DNA from: Rhynchopus sp. YZ270_cl-10
Lineage: Eukaryota; Euglenozoa; Diplonemea; Diplonemida; Diplonemidae
DNA: 64,000 nucleotides
Assembly: GCA_964035575.1 (NCBI GenBank)
Contig: OZ037882.1
Coordinates: forward strand, 682,001-746,000
Direction: 5' to 3'
The translations under genes were made by a program, and so were the position numbers. Positions 1-11,800 of the stretch are shown here, in pieces; position 1 is the first letter of the stretch; each line of letters begins with the position of its first letter. The notes under the pieces are model-generated. The model was not told the DNA's origin and made no database searches. It saw only the letters and a program-made list of their open reading frames with translations.

Positions 1-3000
1 CGTTCTCTTGCCGCCTTTGTACAACAAGTACCAGACCAGGTTCACCGCCAGCTTCTTTGCAGTGATGTTACCGAAGCCTCCGTTCGAGCGAACCCTGAAG
101 AGCCAATGGAGCAAGCACATTCCATGGGGTTCGGGTATGACGCGGAATCTGTTGCATTGGTGCAGCCTGCGTCCCCTGCGAGACCCCCGGATTTTAAGGT
201 GGCCAGATACATCGCACGCTGCGAACGACAGTCTCGAGGGGTATTGATTGCCGAAGGTGAGGAACGATTGGGGGAGATATTGGCATCTTTTGCGGACGGA
301 TTAGATGGGGTGGTCGCAGCTGAGGTGGGGAGAGAGGCAGCAAGGGAACATGACCGGGTATGGAGAGAGCAACAGCATGCGTTGATGGTTGAATGCCGTG
401 CGCTATCAGATGCGTTGGGTCTGGCAACGCTTTCAGAAGCGGAGGCAAGGCAACGGTGTTCAGAAGACTCCGCAATGTTTGAAAATCTCCTCCAAATCGC
501 GCACCACTCCACGCAACACCACCTCACCCTTTCAACCGAACAGATCCTCACCACCACTACCACCAACCTTCTCCACTCCGAACAGCACCTCCGATTGGGT
601 ATCCAAAACGATGCACTTTCCTCTCAGTCTGATCTCTTCCTCCTTCATTCCTCGGAGCTACAATACACAGAGAACATTCATTGTGAACGTGCCCTTGGAG
701 CTCTTATTGAAGAAGAAGGGGAAAAGCGAGGGTCGATCTACGAGGAGGTCGTGGAATGGGTGTGGGGGATGGTGTGCGATGTGAATAGGGTGTTGCAAGA
801 GGTGGATCGGGAGAGGGTGGTTGGGGCAGAGCTGAGGACGCTGTTTGCGCTTCAGGTGGCGGAGTCAGAGGCGCGAAGTGTTGTACAGGAGGATGCAGGT
901 CTTGCTTTGACAACCTCTTTTTTGCTTGAGTCCTCTGCACGGCGTCGCTATGAGCTGGCCGCGCAAATGACAGAATTTAATGAAAAAATTCTGTCAGAAG
1001 CGCATTTACAAAACCTTCTTAATGAATCTGCCCATTTCAACAGCATTTCCGAGGTTGCTTTAGACGAATCCACACTACGCACAGTATTGACAGAAAACGA
1101 AGGCAATGAATTTGCCTCTATACTATCAACAGCAGGTATCGCAAGGGAAGTGCAACATGCAAACGAGAGGCTCTGTTTTGAATGTGTTCTTGAGGAGCAA
1201 AGTGCGCGGGGGGTGGTGGAGGAGGAAGGGAGGGTGGTGCTGTCGGAGCTGGGGTTGGAGATGGTGTGCGGCGCGGCGGAGATGGGGCGTGGTGATGTGG
1301 CGGATGAGGCGGAGCGTGCGAGGGTGCTGCTCCTGGAGGATACACAGGTGGAGGTGCAGACGGTTCTCCGGGAGGCTGGTGCGCGCAGTGAACACAACGG
1401 GGCAGAGGTGCAGGCGCGTGGGATCATCGTCTACGAAGCTTTCGAAGGGTCGATGGAGATAGCAATGGAGGCCAGGACCGTGTTGGCGCAGTGCAGTGTG
1501 GTGGCCGTGCAGGAGGAGGTGGCGGCCGCAAGAGAGGCGGAGCGGCAGGCAGTGGCGCAGGCGGAGACGGTGCGTGTGGAGGCAGAGAGGGCGGAGGCGG
1601 AGAAGGTGGAAGCGGAGAGGGAGACGGAGCGTGTCAAAGCAGCGCAAAGGGAGGCGGAGCGTGTGGAAGCGGAGAAGGTCGAGGCTGCGCGCATCGAAGC
1701 GGAACGCATTGAGGCAGAGCGTGTCAAGGCTGTGCAGGTTGAAGCGGAGCGCGTGGAAGCGGAAAAGGCTGAAGCAGAACGTACAGAAGCTGAGCGTGTG
1801 GAGGCTGCACGCATTGAAGCGGAACGCGCAGAGGCTGTCAGGGTCGAGGCAGAGCGTGTCAAAGCTGCACAGGTTGAAGCAGAGCGTGTTGAAGCGGAAA
1901 AGGCTGAAGCAGCACGCATTGAAGCAGAGCGTGTGGAGGCAGAGCGTGTGGAGGCAGAGCGTGTGGAGGCTGCAGAGAGCGAAGCTGCACGTATTGAAGC
2001 AGAGCGCTTAGAAGCAGAGCGGGTGAAAGCTGCACAGGTGGAAACAGAAAAGGCTGAGACTGCTCGCTTGGAAGCGGAACGTGTCGAGGCTGCAAGGGTC
2101 GAAGCAGAGCGTGCCGAAGCAGAACGGACTGAGGGTGCACGCATCGAAGCCGAACGTGTGGAGGCAGAGCGTATCAACACGGAACGTAGCAAAGCTGAAG
2201 CAGCGCGTATCGAAGCTGAGCGTGTGGAGTCTGCGCGGGTGGAAGCGGAGAAGGTCGAGGCCGCGCGCATCGAAGCAGAGCGCATTGAGGCAGAACGTGT
2301 TGAGGCAGAACGTGTCAAGGCTGTGCAGGTTGAAGCGGAGCGCGTAGAAGCAGAAAAGGTTGAAGCAGAACGTACAGAAGCTGAGCGTGTTGAGGCAGAG
2401 CGTGTGGAGGCTGCACGCATTGAAGCGGAACGCGCAGAGGCCGTCAGGGTCGAAGCTGAGCGTGTCAAAGTTGCACAGGTTGAAGCAGAGCGTGTTGAAG
2501 CGGAAAAGGCTGAAGCAGCACGTATCGAAGCAGATCGTGTGGAAGCTGCACGCATTGAAGCTGAGCGTGTGGAGGCTGTCAGGGTCGAAGCGGAACGTGT
2601 CAAAGCTGCACAGGTTGAAGCGGCTGAGGTAGCTCGCATTGAAGAGCAACGTGACGCCGAAACGGCTGCCACACGCATTGAAGCTGAGCGCGTGGACGTG
2701 ACTGCACAGGACACATCGGCAGCAGCTAGGGCACGCCAGGCAGCGCACGTCGCCACAGTCGACACTGTTGCGTCTGAGCTGCTGCGCGAGGTCTTCAACG
2801 AAGCTGTCGACTTTGTAGCTGCAAGCAGAACATCTGCGACAGCAACAGCGGCAACGGCCGAGCCACAACAGGAGGAAGCGCACCAGGCACTGCCACGCCC
2901 TGCTTCGCCCACCCCTGCAAGCGATAAGCTGCCCTCCGTCGCGTCAGAGCCTGACTACAGCTATGACTCCGACTCTGAGGAATACACGATGGAGGATAGT

Positions 3001-4803
3001 GCACAGGACGGCGGCGGGGTCGACGTCCAGCAGCAGCAACAGCAGCAGCAGGCGGAGGCCGATGCAAGAGCCAGAGAGCAGGAGGAGCAGGCAGAGGCCC
3101 TGAGACAGGTATGTGTTCTATGATGGTGTATTGCGTTGTGCAAGAGAGACAATTATAAAGCATCCCTCAAGGCTGGGAATGGCATAAGTCTCGTCTAATC
3201 AACGCAGTGCTAACTGCATCGACCAGGGTGACTACGCTTGTCGAGGATCAGCTCATGAACCTTTCTCTATTCTTTTGTTTGTGCGAATGTCTGTCAAATG
3301 ACTCCTTTGGGTTACGGTCTTTTGTGAGGCATGCGTATCTCAGAGTGAGTTGACAATATTCACCACACACAGCACCAGCACCGCATGAACATCTGCACTG
3401 GGAAGGAGGAGTACGCTCGTCGCGAGCTCCACCAGAGCGAGGTCTGCGACAGACAGGTATGCCCCATCACCAAACACCAAACCCGCCGCCTCCACAAGCG
3501 ACGCGAAACGCCCCCTCTTGGTCTTTCACTTTTATTTCTATGCGTGAGCTCGACAGAGATGCGTTTCCGCAACTACCCTTTCTTCTTATACTGTATACCC
3601 TGTTGTTGCAACGTCTCAAACCGAGCAAGCTGATGGGGACACACAGGGTACGTTGTCACGCATCATCAGTGAAGGTGACGACAAGCCGGACCGTGTCTGC
3701 CTCGTAACCGACCCCGTGTCACGCGAGGGCGTGCTTGCCGTTACTCCCTTTACCATGTCCACAGGAATTAGAGGAGACTGTCGGCATAGAAATGCAGCGC
3801 TATGAAGCAAGCCAGACACTGCAGGCCTTTGAGGAGGAGGAGGATGAGGCGCGTGCAGAGCTCTATGCGGAAGAGGACGCCGCCATCACCAAAGAAGGGG
3901 GCGATCTGCAGGTATGTGGCAACGCAACAACGCAACAAAAAAAAGTCAAGCGACATATTCTGCAAGAATTACCCCTTTATTAGCCATCAACCACACACAC
4001 ACACACACCACAGGGTGTGATCTACATTGAGCAGTGCACAGATGAGTTCATGGAGGACCTCTTCCAGGACGTCGTCAGCGACGTGCTCTGTGTGCACAAC
4101 GACAACGAGGCTCCCACATCCCCGTCAGGACGGTATGACATCACCAACCACCCCCATCTAAACCACAAAATTTAGCCTTTCTTTTTCCTTGGATAAAACT
4201 CCATCTTTTGATTGATAATTATATCTTAATATTTTTTCCAGCGTTTTTTTGATGACATAGTTGTCTGGATACCAAATCCGACTTCAATTTCCAAAGCCCC
4301 ATCACAACCTAATTCCCCTTCTTCACAGTGTTCGCCCGAAGAAAGGTGTTGTAGACATCAGTGAAGACGCTGCAGTGCGTTTCTTCGATGCAGCTGTAGC
4401 GTGCGTAGTCGAGGGTGTGGGGGACAGCGATGCTGTATGCAGTGCTGTGCAGGAGGTGCTGGGGCGTGGCCAGGGTGGTGCTGCTCCAGCACCAGGGCAG
4501 AGACAGGCGTTTTACAACGAAATGCTAGCGCAGGTTGTGCTGAACGGGCGGGAGGACTTTGTTCGGAGCCACCCTAAGCTGGTACACGACACCGCACGCA
4601 TGGCGGCACATACCACCAAATGGTGCCGTGAATGGCTACGACTTGCAACAGAAGAGCACGAAGGCGCGTGGCCTCAACTGGAATGGCCGCTCTGGAACCG
4701 TGCCTGGCAAAGCCACCAGCATGAGAACGAAGTCCTTGAGAACGTAGTAGACTATCTGCTAGAGGACGTCTGCACGCACACTGTGAAGTGGCTGAGGAGG
4801 TGA
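1..4803 (+). CDS. Large coiled-coil repeat protein, 5' end outside window, multi-exon
   Basis: The frame is open from base 1, so the gene starts upstream. Exons inferred from GT-AG borders and frame: 1-3108, 3373-3456, 3765-3911, 4014-4132, 4329-4803; all joins keep one frame. Donors are GTATGTG, GTATGCC, GTATGTG and GTATGAC; acceptors end in ACACAG, CCACAG, CCACAG and TCACAG. A 57-base in-phase exon at 3647-3703 (reading GTLSRIISEG...) is possible but unproven. The first ~500 visible residues carry degenerate E..R..I..EE segments, a style known from large kinetoplastid cytoskeletal or flagellar proteins. About 390 residues of near-perfect AERVEAE-type repeats follow (alpha-helical coiled coil), then an acidic, poly-Q linker (QQQQQQQQ near 3030-3054). 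The last exons encode a non-repetitive, probably globular C-terminus (CTDEFMEDLFQDVV; WCREWLRLATEEHEG). A structural role is inferred; no enzyme motif is seen. The product family is not recognised. Confidence 0.85.
1515..2645 (+). repeat. Coding minisatellite inside the coiled-coil gene
   Basis: Tandem, imperfect copies of a 21-base unit (core GAAGCAGAGCGTGT) and of longer multi-unit blocks encode heptads such as VEAERVE and AEKVEAE. Block-level duplication is visible: the stretch around 1680-1900 recurs at about 2250-2480 with only scattered third-base changes. The 21-base period keeps the frame, so copy number can change without breaking the protein. Confidence 0.85.
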
Positions 4804-4821
4804 ACCGTGTTTTTTTTTCAT

Positions 4822-4930
4822 GCACACTACTTTGTGAGCGGAAAGTGTCACGTCGTTCGTGTGGAAGCGTCAACGCATCAAACAACTACAAGAAGGGGGG
4901 TGAGGGAACGACAAGTGACACTTTTTTTTT
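4822..4930 (+). repeat. Family L short repeat (GCACACTACTTTGTGA)
   Basis: Conserved words in order: GCACACTACTTTGTGA, GCGGAA, AGTGTCA, GTGTGGAAGC, ACTACAA and AAGTGACA, then a T-run. A second copy lies at about 23130-23290 on the same strand with a longer middle. A partial relative (GTGGAAGTCTCAATGCA) is at 29690. Confidence 0.6.
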
Positions 4931-6000
4931 GTTTCAGATGTAACTGAAATGGATGTACAGACAGCATAGTTACGAGGGTCCACCCCACGGTGATGCACCC
5001 TGGTAAGTATTGTACCAAAAGGCATAATGTGGCGAGAGGTACTATTTCACAGTCAAATTGCTTTGTGAGGGTTGTAAAATAACTGAAATTAATTAGCCAA
5101 AAAAAAAAACCGGTGTTATCAAATGATTTTTGTTATAACTATTGATATAACACCGGGTGTATGCAAATATATCAAGTAAAATTAGAAGCACAAATCGGCC
5201 TTGAGAACTGACCCTTCGTTACCCCACTAAGGTGGGCGCTGAGACGGTTGGTCGGGAGGAAGGGGGAAAAAACAAAACGATCGGAATTATGTGTAGTACA
5301 CGAAAATGTCTTTCAAATCTTTTTGCCGGGCCTGTCAGGTGTTCCTTCAGTCAGTAATAAGACTAAAAAAAGGGATGCGAGGAAGGTCATCAAAAAGAAG
5401 AAAAATAAGGGACCGAAACAAAAAAAAATATGCGTTTTTTTTTTCTCCCACAAAAAAACACCTCTCCCCCCTTACCCCCGCTCTGTTTGTGTATTTTTCT
5501 CCCCCAATGCTCGCAGCTACCCGTAAACTCTCGTCTTTTATTTTTTCCTTTTCACTTTATTTTGCAACAAATATACATGAATTGGATGTATCTAAATAGA
5601 ACGTCATTTTGTAGTTTCTCTGTTCTTTTGATGGGAAAGTACTTGTAACTATTTTTCACAAATAAAAAAAGCAAAACAAAATATGAATGAACCTAAGCCT
5701 CTCGTGTGGCTTAGTCATCTATTAAAAAGATGTGTTGTTGTTGTTGGTCGCAGCCAACCCACTACTGTCTACGCGCTTCTTCAGGATCTGTGAGAAGAGT
5801 TGAAGGGAGGCAGTGGAAAATCGCGTTAAAATGCTTTTTTGCAGAATTTGAGGCCAGTTTAAATAAAACGAAAAAGAAGAAAAAAAGTGAAGTTAAAAAA
5901 AGTAATTCCCTCAATACCCCGTTTTCTGTCAACGAGAGTCCCCAAAAATCTTGCCAAGCCAAGATTTCTTTTTACCCGAGCCTACTATTTTTATACCTAA

Positions 6001-6086
6001 AGCGTAGCTTAAAGGAGAAATAGTTCCTCAGATACGGTCGCCAATCACCCCACCCTCCAACAGGGTAATTGTGCAATCAACGAAAA
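6001..6086 (+). repeat. Family F repeat (AGATACGGTCGCC)
   Basis: An ~85-base unit with core GGAGAAATAGTT, then GATACGGTCGCC, then CAGGGTAATTG and GCAATCAACGAAAA. Other copies at 25912-25988 and 29715-29799 have the same orientation. The latter two also share a downstream CATCAGAGTTACTATTT or near-identical block, so the mobile or transcribed unit may be ~130 bases. Confidence 0.75.
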
Positions 6087-6456
6087 TTCTAAACATCTTC
6101 TATTGTGTATAAACTTTCCTGCGATCCGATTCCTACTATTTTAAATATGACCAAAGCACCATCTATCCACACCTTACCCCCACCACTACCACCACCACCA
6201 CCACCAGAAATAAAGACCTATCAAAGGTACCCCACAACACAAAAAAAAACCGCACCCAAAACAACGTACCTTTTTTTTCAATAAAAAAAGGCAGCAAAAA
6301 ACAACACGCATTTTTTTTTTTTGTGACCATATACTTTTTCGTCTTTTGAAAAAGACTTTCTTTTCTTTCTTTGTTAGCACAAAAGGCTACAAAGGGAGTC
6401 CCTTTTTTTTTTCCTTCTTTTTTCTCTTCTTCTCTCTCCCTTTCTCCTCTCCCCAA

Positions 6457-7485
6457 ATGAAGGCAGACGGCAGAGAGGCCGCCGCGTTCTCGAGAGCTAG
6501 CGTGCTTCCTGCAATTCAGACAAGAGGTGATGTTCTGAAGGTCTCTCCGAGAAGCAGTGAAGACATTGCAGCGCCCAAGGTAAACAGAGTTGCCGTGTTG
6601 AAGCCAACCCCGCCGAGGCAGAGCAGTACTTCTCCACGGGCTGCGTTGACTGGGGTTTCGCATATTTTGCAGCAGGAGGGTGGTAAGGCGTTTGTCACCC
6701 TCGCAGAAAGCCTTACCTGCACTGCAGAACACAACCGTTTCATCGGAGTCCACTCTGCAGAAGATAAGCGGAGTGCGTTTGAATGCGTTACGATCCCTCC
6801 TATCACAGTATGGAGCTTTCTTTCGGGGTTAAGCCAGATGGTGCCGATCGCGACAATGGAGCATTGGTACGCAACGGCGTGTCTGATTGACAGACTCTGC
6901 ATTTACACGAACACTCCGTTGACACCGTGGAACATTCATCGGATTATTTTGGTTTCGTTCACGGTAGCGCTGTCTGAGGGGAGCAGGAACAACTATTTGT
7001 CTACCATTGCTAGGGCAGGAGGGGTGAGTATCCAAGATATGCATGATATGGTAGCAACGTTCGAGTCATACCATATTGCAGAGACTGTGTCAAGACGGCA
7101 CATGAAGAAGATTGCGCAGTTCTTGAGCAAGCCGGTCCCGCTCTGCAAAAGGCTGTTCGAGATGCGGGGTGGGTCTGTTGCAACGGTGTTGGGGATGCTG
7201 TCTCTGTCAAGCTCCCGGTGCAAGCTGTTTGCGGCAAAGAGCTTTGGTGATCTTCATGTTTCAGTGGACCAAGAGGATACAAGCTCGGGGACCAGCTGTG
7301 TGACAAGCGGGAGCGCGAACAGCAACTCCTCGAGAACAGCGTTGACCAGCCCGACACACCAAACCGCCTCGGGAACACCTACCTCCGGACGGATGACGGT
7401 GCGTCAACTGAGCCCTACTTACTCAAGAACGACCGACCGTGCTGCGGCATTGCTGTCATCTGCAGAAGAAGGCAAGTCTGCATGA
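6457..7485 (+). CDS. Pho80/CYC2-like cyclin
   Basis: 342 residues, intronless. The central region (about 78-205) matches a Pho80-type cyclin box: AESLTCTAEHN, then PPITVWSFLSGLSQ, the WYATACLIDRLCIY helix, the TPWNIHRIILVSFTVALSEG core and RNNYLSTIARAGGV. By family such cyclins bind and activate cyclin-dependent kinases; in trypanosomatids CYC2-like members drive cell-cycle steps. The tail (about 250-342) is Ser/Thr-rich, low complexity and probably disordered. The ATG at 6457 is chosen because it follows a 50-base pyrimidine tract and precedes the first conserved block; the open frame runs further upstream only through that tract. The nearest upstream trans-splice-like acceptor is TTAG at 6374-6377; no AG lies between the proximal tract and the ATG. 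The kinase partner is unknown. Confidence 0.8.
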   Translation: MKADGREAAAFSRASVLPAIQTRGDVLKVSPRSSEDIAAPKVNRVAVLKPTPPRQSSTSPRAALTGVSHILQQEGGKAFVTLAESLTCTAEHNRFIGVHSAEDKRSAFECVTIPPITVWSFLSGLSQMVPIATMEHWYATACLIDRLCIYTNTPLTPWNIHRIILVSFTVALSEGSRNNYLSTIARAGGVSIQDMHDMVATFESYHIAETVSRRHMKKIAQFLSKPVPLCKRLFEMRGGSVATVLGMLSLSSSRCKLFAAKSFGDLHVSVDQEDTSSGTSCVTSGSANSNSSRTALTSPTHQTASGTPTSGRMTVRQLSPTYSRTTDRAAALLSSAEEGKSA

Positions 7486-8729
7486 ACAAAAAAAAAAAAA
7501 TCAAATCTTTTTAATCTCCTAACAGAGAATCAAGAAAAATGAGGGGGGGAGTGGGAGGGGGAGGGGGGTATACTATGGACCATCATGTAAATGAATCTGC
7601 CCATTTTTTTTTGGATGTTGTGGAAAATCACCTTTTTTTGTTAGGGGTGATGGTGGTGGGGGAGACTAGAAGGTGGCAAACAATAAAGCATGAACACGCT
7701 CATATTACTTTGGGTGTTTTTCTTTCTTTTTCCGTTTCTTTTTTTTTTTTTTTCAAGGGTGACTCAGCGTAGAGAGGCTGAGGGTTATGTTTCTAAACCT
7801 TTTGCGAGATTTTGTGTTGTGCCCCAGTGCGGCCTCGGTTAAATCTTACAAAAGAATGGGGGGAAAAAAAAAATGTAAAACGAAGAAAAAAATGCTTTGC
7901 CCTTCTTCCCCATTTACCCCCTCAAATAAAAGGGGGGGGTGTTGTTCCAGACTTCCGTTGTCTTTTTTTTTTGTCCCGCGCCCCTCATAAATGAAGGGCG
8001 CGATCTTGTAGCGATCGTTAGCCTTCCGAAAAGGTTGGTGGTGGTGACAAAAATTTTTTTACTGTGTACAAAATTGTCAATGCGGTTTTTGTCATTATTT
8101 TTTGATGAAATGGTAATGTTTGTTGACAGCAGTTTGTAAAAAAAAAATGAACAGAACAAGAAAAGTGGATCATTTTTTTTATACCTTTTTTTGTTTCTGT
8201 GAAGTTCTTGAATATTCGAACTCTCGTTTTGTGTTTTCTTTCCCTTTTTTTTGTTGTTTTTTTTTTATTTGGGCAGTTCATTCATAGGTATATGGGTCCA
8301 GGGTAGGAAGGGGGGGGGGGAGGGATGGGAGGGGGGGGTCAATAGCAGTCCCGGAGAATTCCAGCATATTTTCCCCGACTCATATTTCTTTTCTTTTTTT
8401 CATTTTATTTTCATCCAAAATATTTTTTTTTGTACGTTTGTATACTTTGTTGTTTCCTTTCCTGTATGTTTATTTCCTTGAATTTTGAATTTTGTGTTTT
8501 CTTTTTCTTTTTTCTTGTTTTTTTAAATCCTCCCTCTTTTCTTTCCCCCATCCCCTCCACTCAGCCAAAAAAAAAGCACAAAAAAAGCAAAAATAATAAA
8601 AGCTTTCATTGAAATCCCCCCACTCCACTCAGCCAAAACTCACTTGATCTTGTGTTTTTTTTTTTTTTTTTTTTGCTTTTTTAGCTACTTATTTCCCTAT
8701 TCCCCCTGGTTCGAATTTGCGTTTCATTT

Positions 8730-8772
8730 AAGATGACTAAGCATGAGAGGCTTAGGGTCATCTTATAAACTT
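8730..8772 (+). repeat. Family A hairpin repeat (GACTAAGC...GCTTAG), representative copy
   Basis: AAGATGACTAAGC pairs with GCTTAGGGTCATCTT around the loop ATGAGAG, followed by ATAAACTTTT and a T/C-rich run. Clear + strand copies: 10097-10138, 27259-27301, 30079-30110, 31647-31682, 32113-32157, 42437-42470, 45748-45780, 46129-46172, 50731-50765, 51833-51875, 57770-57813, 58056-58105, 58444-58492 and 59099-59145, plus weaker ones near 7757, 8908, 11092, 34341, 47008 and 49148. Only one reversed copy was found, 5685-5722. Arm changes are often matched on the other arm (for example CTCAGC/GCTGAG at 7757), which suggests that the fold is kept. Confidence 0.85.
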
Positions 8773-8793
8773 TTTTTTCTTCTTTTTTCTTTT

Positions 8794-8845
8794 CAGTGCC
8801 TGCGTCCGCCGATGAACGGTGAGGCGTTTGCACTTTCAACTTTTC
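8794..8845 (+). repeat. Family G repeat (GTGCCTGCGTCCGCC), representative copy
   Basis: Core CAGTGCCTGCGTCCGCC, then GATGAACGGTGAGGCG, then TTTGCACTTTCAACTT and a T-run; the ends AGTGC and GCACT can pair. Other + strand copies: 12216-12270, 17158-17214, 31187-31222, 32187-32245, 41478-41545, 45033-45092, 45871-45910, 47963-48015 and a diverged one at 48066-48120. Confidence 0.8.
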
Positions 8846-11800
8846 TTTTTCTCCCCCCTCTGCGCCATTGCTGTGATATATGGTGTTTCGACGTGTTTTT
8901 TTTTCTAAAAAGGTGTCTAAGCAATGAACTGCTTCGATCCATCTTATAATTTTTTTTTTCTCTTTTTCATTTTCCCCCCCCACACACGGTTTTTTGTGTC
9001 TTCTTGTGGTCTTCATAAATATCCCATTCAATTCCTCGGTTTGTTGTGTGTAGTTTGTCTTTTTTTAAATCTCCCCCCTGCACCCATCATTTCTTTTTTG
9101 GTAAATTGAAATAACAACCCGCTGATATGGGGGTCATATCGGTTTCAAAAAGAATTTTTTTTTTTTGAAATATTTTTATGCCACATAGCCCCACACCAAC
9201 CTCTTCCTCATGAGTAAACCCAGTTGTTTCTTTGTCTCCTCTCTTTGTCTTTCCCCCTTCTCCTCACTCCGATGGATTCACACAACAGCCGTCTTTGATT
9301 TTAAACCCTCTCCTTCTGGCATGATTTTTTTTTGTAGTTTTTCTTTGTGGGTTTTCACCGTTTCAATGCAACGGGGAAACCAGAAGTAAAACCACAAATC
9401 AAGTTGTCATTTACTTCACCGTCGTGCAGAATACCACATTAACCCCCCTTTTCTGATAGGTTGCCTTAAGCACTACGAAAGAGTTCGGCTTACAAAAACC
9501 TTTGATTTTTTTTAAATGCGTGGAAAAAAAAAATACCCCCGTTGTGTGTGGCTCAATTAGTCTTTTATTTCCCCCCCCCCCCCCCCCCTTTTTTTTTTCA
9601 TGTCTTAGCTTCCCCTTTTTATACTTTCTGCCCAAACCCTGGACGTTCACATCGTCCCTCTTCTACCCTTTTGTGATACCTAGCAGTTAAGAGTCAAGAG
9701 TCAAGAGTCTAATACCCCCCTCCAAAATACTCAGAGAACCCACCCCTCTCCTTTCTCTTCACCCTCTCTTTTTTTTTTTTTTTTATTTCTGCACCGTCAT
9801 GACTTAGATTTTTACCTTACCTTCCCCCCCTTTTTTTGGTTTTGGTTAGTTTTTCAGATCGTGACACACTAATATTTACTTTTCCCTTTTTTTTTTTTTT
9901 TCTTCGAAAAAGAAAGTATTCTTTTCCCCAAACCCAATTTTTTCTTTTTGAAGATGGCTAAAAAGCAAGGCTAAAAGGCTCATTTTCCCCAATTTTTTTT
10001 CTCCCCTTTTTTTTGTGATAAAGGTGACTAAGCACAGCGTATACAACAAAAAAAAGATTGAATAACCAATGTTCAAAACATTAAGTAAATCTAATCAGAC
10101 TAAAGCACAGAGAGGCTTAGAGTTCATCTTATAAACTTATTTCTTCTATTTCCCCCCCCCCCCCCCCCCCTTCTTCAACTACTTTTGTCTCCTGAATTGA
10201 AAAGTAGATGAAAATATTTTTTAAAATATAGTACCCCCCCCAAAAAAAATACTCCCAGCAACTTTTCTCTTCCTTTTCCCCCCTTCTCCCCCCGTACCCC
10301 TCTAAAAATTCTCAGTTCCATTTTCTATTTTAAAAAAGGTTTGAGAAACGTTCATTTTTTTTTTTTCTATCGTTGTTGTTCAGAAATTTTATGTTTTTTT
10401 TTTTGTTGGCAGTAAAACGATACTTCACTAATCTATTCGAATAAAAATATGGTGGACTCAGTAGGAGGTCAGGTCCAGGGTAAAATGAAGAACTCAGCAA
10501 AATGGGTTCTTTGTGCGATGGTTAAATGCAAAAAAAAAAAAAGTGAGACTCCTTGAGGTCACACCGTGGTTTTTGACGTCCTCCGTAAAAAAAAAACTTT
10601 TATTATTTTGTTGTACATTTAGTGCACCCTATTATACCTTCTATTCAGTAGAATAGAAATGATAACAGTCTTATGAAATACAGTAAGACAACAAACACTG
10701 GTAGGGTAAAAACTAAGGTGGGTTTTGGTATTTCAAAAGCTCTAAGGAGGAGTTTTTACCCCTCCGATGGTTGCTGTCTTACTGTAACTTATTTTGGTTC
10801 GAAAAAAAAAACATTAATATTGATTCTCTTTTGTCCGCTCCCCTCGAGCGTCTTAACGACCCTTGGTCATGCTGCAAAAGTAAACAAACAAATAAGCAAA
10901 AAAGTACAAAATAAAGTAGCAAAAGCAAAAACAAAACAAAACAAAACAAACTTTCAAACCCCTCGAGCGAGCAAAACAGCGATTATCTATCCTTTCATTT
11001 TTTTATTAAAAATATTTCCTTCTTTGCTAATTTCCATTTTATTTTTGTTTTTTTTTTGTTTTACTGGACGAGAGAGTTTCCAAAAAATAAGTTTCCCAAT
11101 CACAGAGAGGCTCAGGTTTATTTTATGAACCCTGCTTTTTCTCATTATATCGAGGGGGGCCCCCTCTCTCTCTCTCTCTCTGACACAACAAATTTTTTTT
11201 TTTTTGTTGCTAAATTTGAGAGAGAAAAAAGTAAGTTCAATGCCTTACGCCCCCTAGACTCTCACGTTGGACTGGTTTATCTTTCCGTAGGTTTGTGCTT
11301 TTTTGTGTGTGCGTTGTGTGTGTCTTTTTTTTTTTTTTTTTTTTTTTTTGTCATTGATTTTTTCCCCCCAAAAAGATAATCACATGGTCACACCTATCTT
11401 TTTTGTGTTGTTTTCCCCTCCCTTGGACTCACATGATCACATTCCCTTTTATTTTTACGGGAATGTGTTTGCCATGTACTCAGCAAGTAATACATTCATC
11501 TTTCTCTCTTTTTTTTTAAATCCATTGGTTTTGAAACCCCCTGCTGGAATAAAAAAAGAAATTTCCCACCCCCCAAAAAAAACACAGCTGCTCAGAAAAA
11601 GAAAAAAGAAAAATCGATAACGATTTTTTCTTTTGAAAGGCCTTCATATTTTTTTTTGTTTTCGTGTCTTTCAAAAAAAAATATTTTCGATGTCTTTCTC
11701 TTTGATTTCCATCTTTCGATTGAAAATATTTATCTTAATCATGGGTGTTTTGCTGCAAAATAACCGCTTTTTTTATGTAGTACAAACGAGGCCCTTAGTT

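Larger units (their letters stand above)
4804..6456. other. Intergenic region with short structured repeats
   Basis: No gene seen. It holds a family L repeat (4822-4930), a family J relative (about 4935-5060), a foldback of ACCGGTGTTATCAA against TTGATATAACACCGG (about 5109-5156), a hairpin block related to family D (5205-5262), the only reversed family A hairpin noticed (5685-5722), a family F copy (6001-6086) and many A/T homopolymers. The last 50 bases are an almost pure pyrimidine tract. Confidence 0.6.

Noticed and set aside
1431-2912. 493-residue minus-strand ORF (Ser/Ala/Arg-rich) opposite the coiled-coil gene
   Set aside because: Antisense of the minisatellite. The + strand frame continues across exon joins and is clearly the coding one.
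3457-3764. Single continuous exon reading GTLSRIISEGDDKPDRVCLV
   Set aside because: Kept only as a possible 57-base exon (3647-3703); the simple 308-base intron also keeps the frame, so it is not called firmly.
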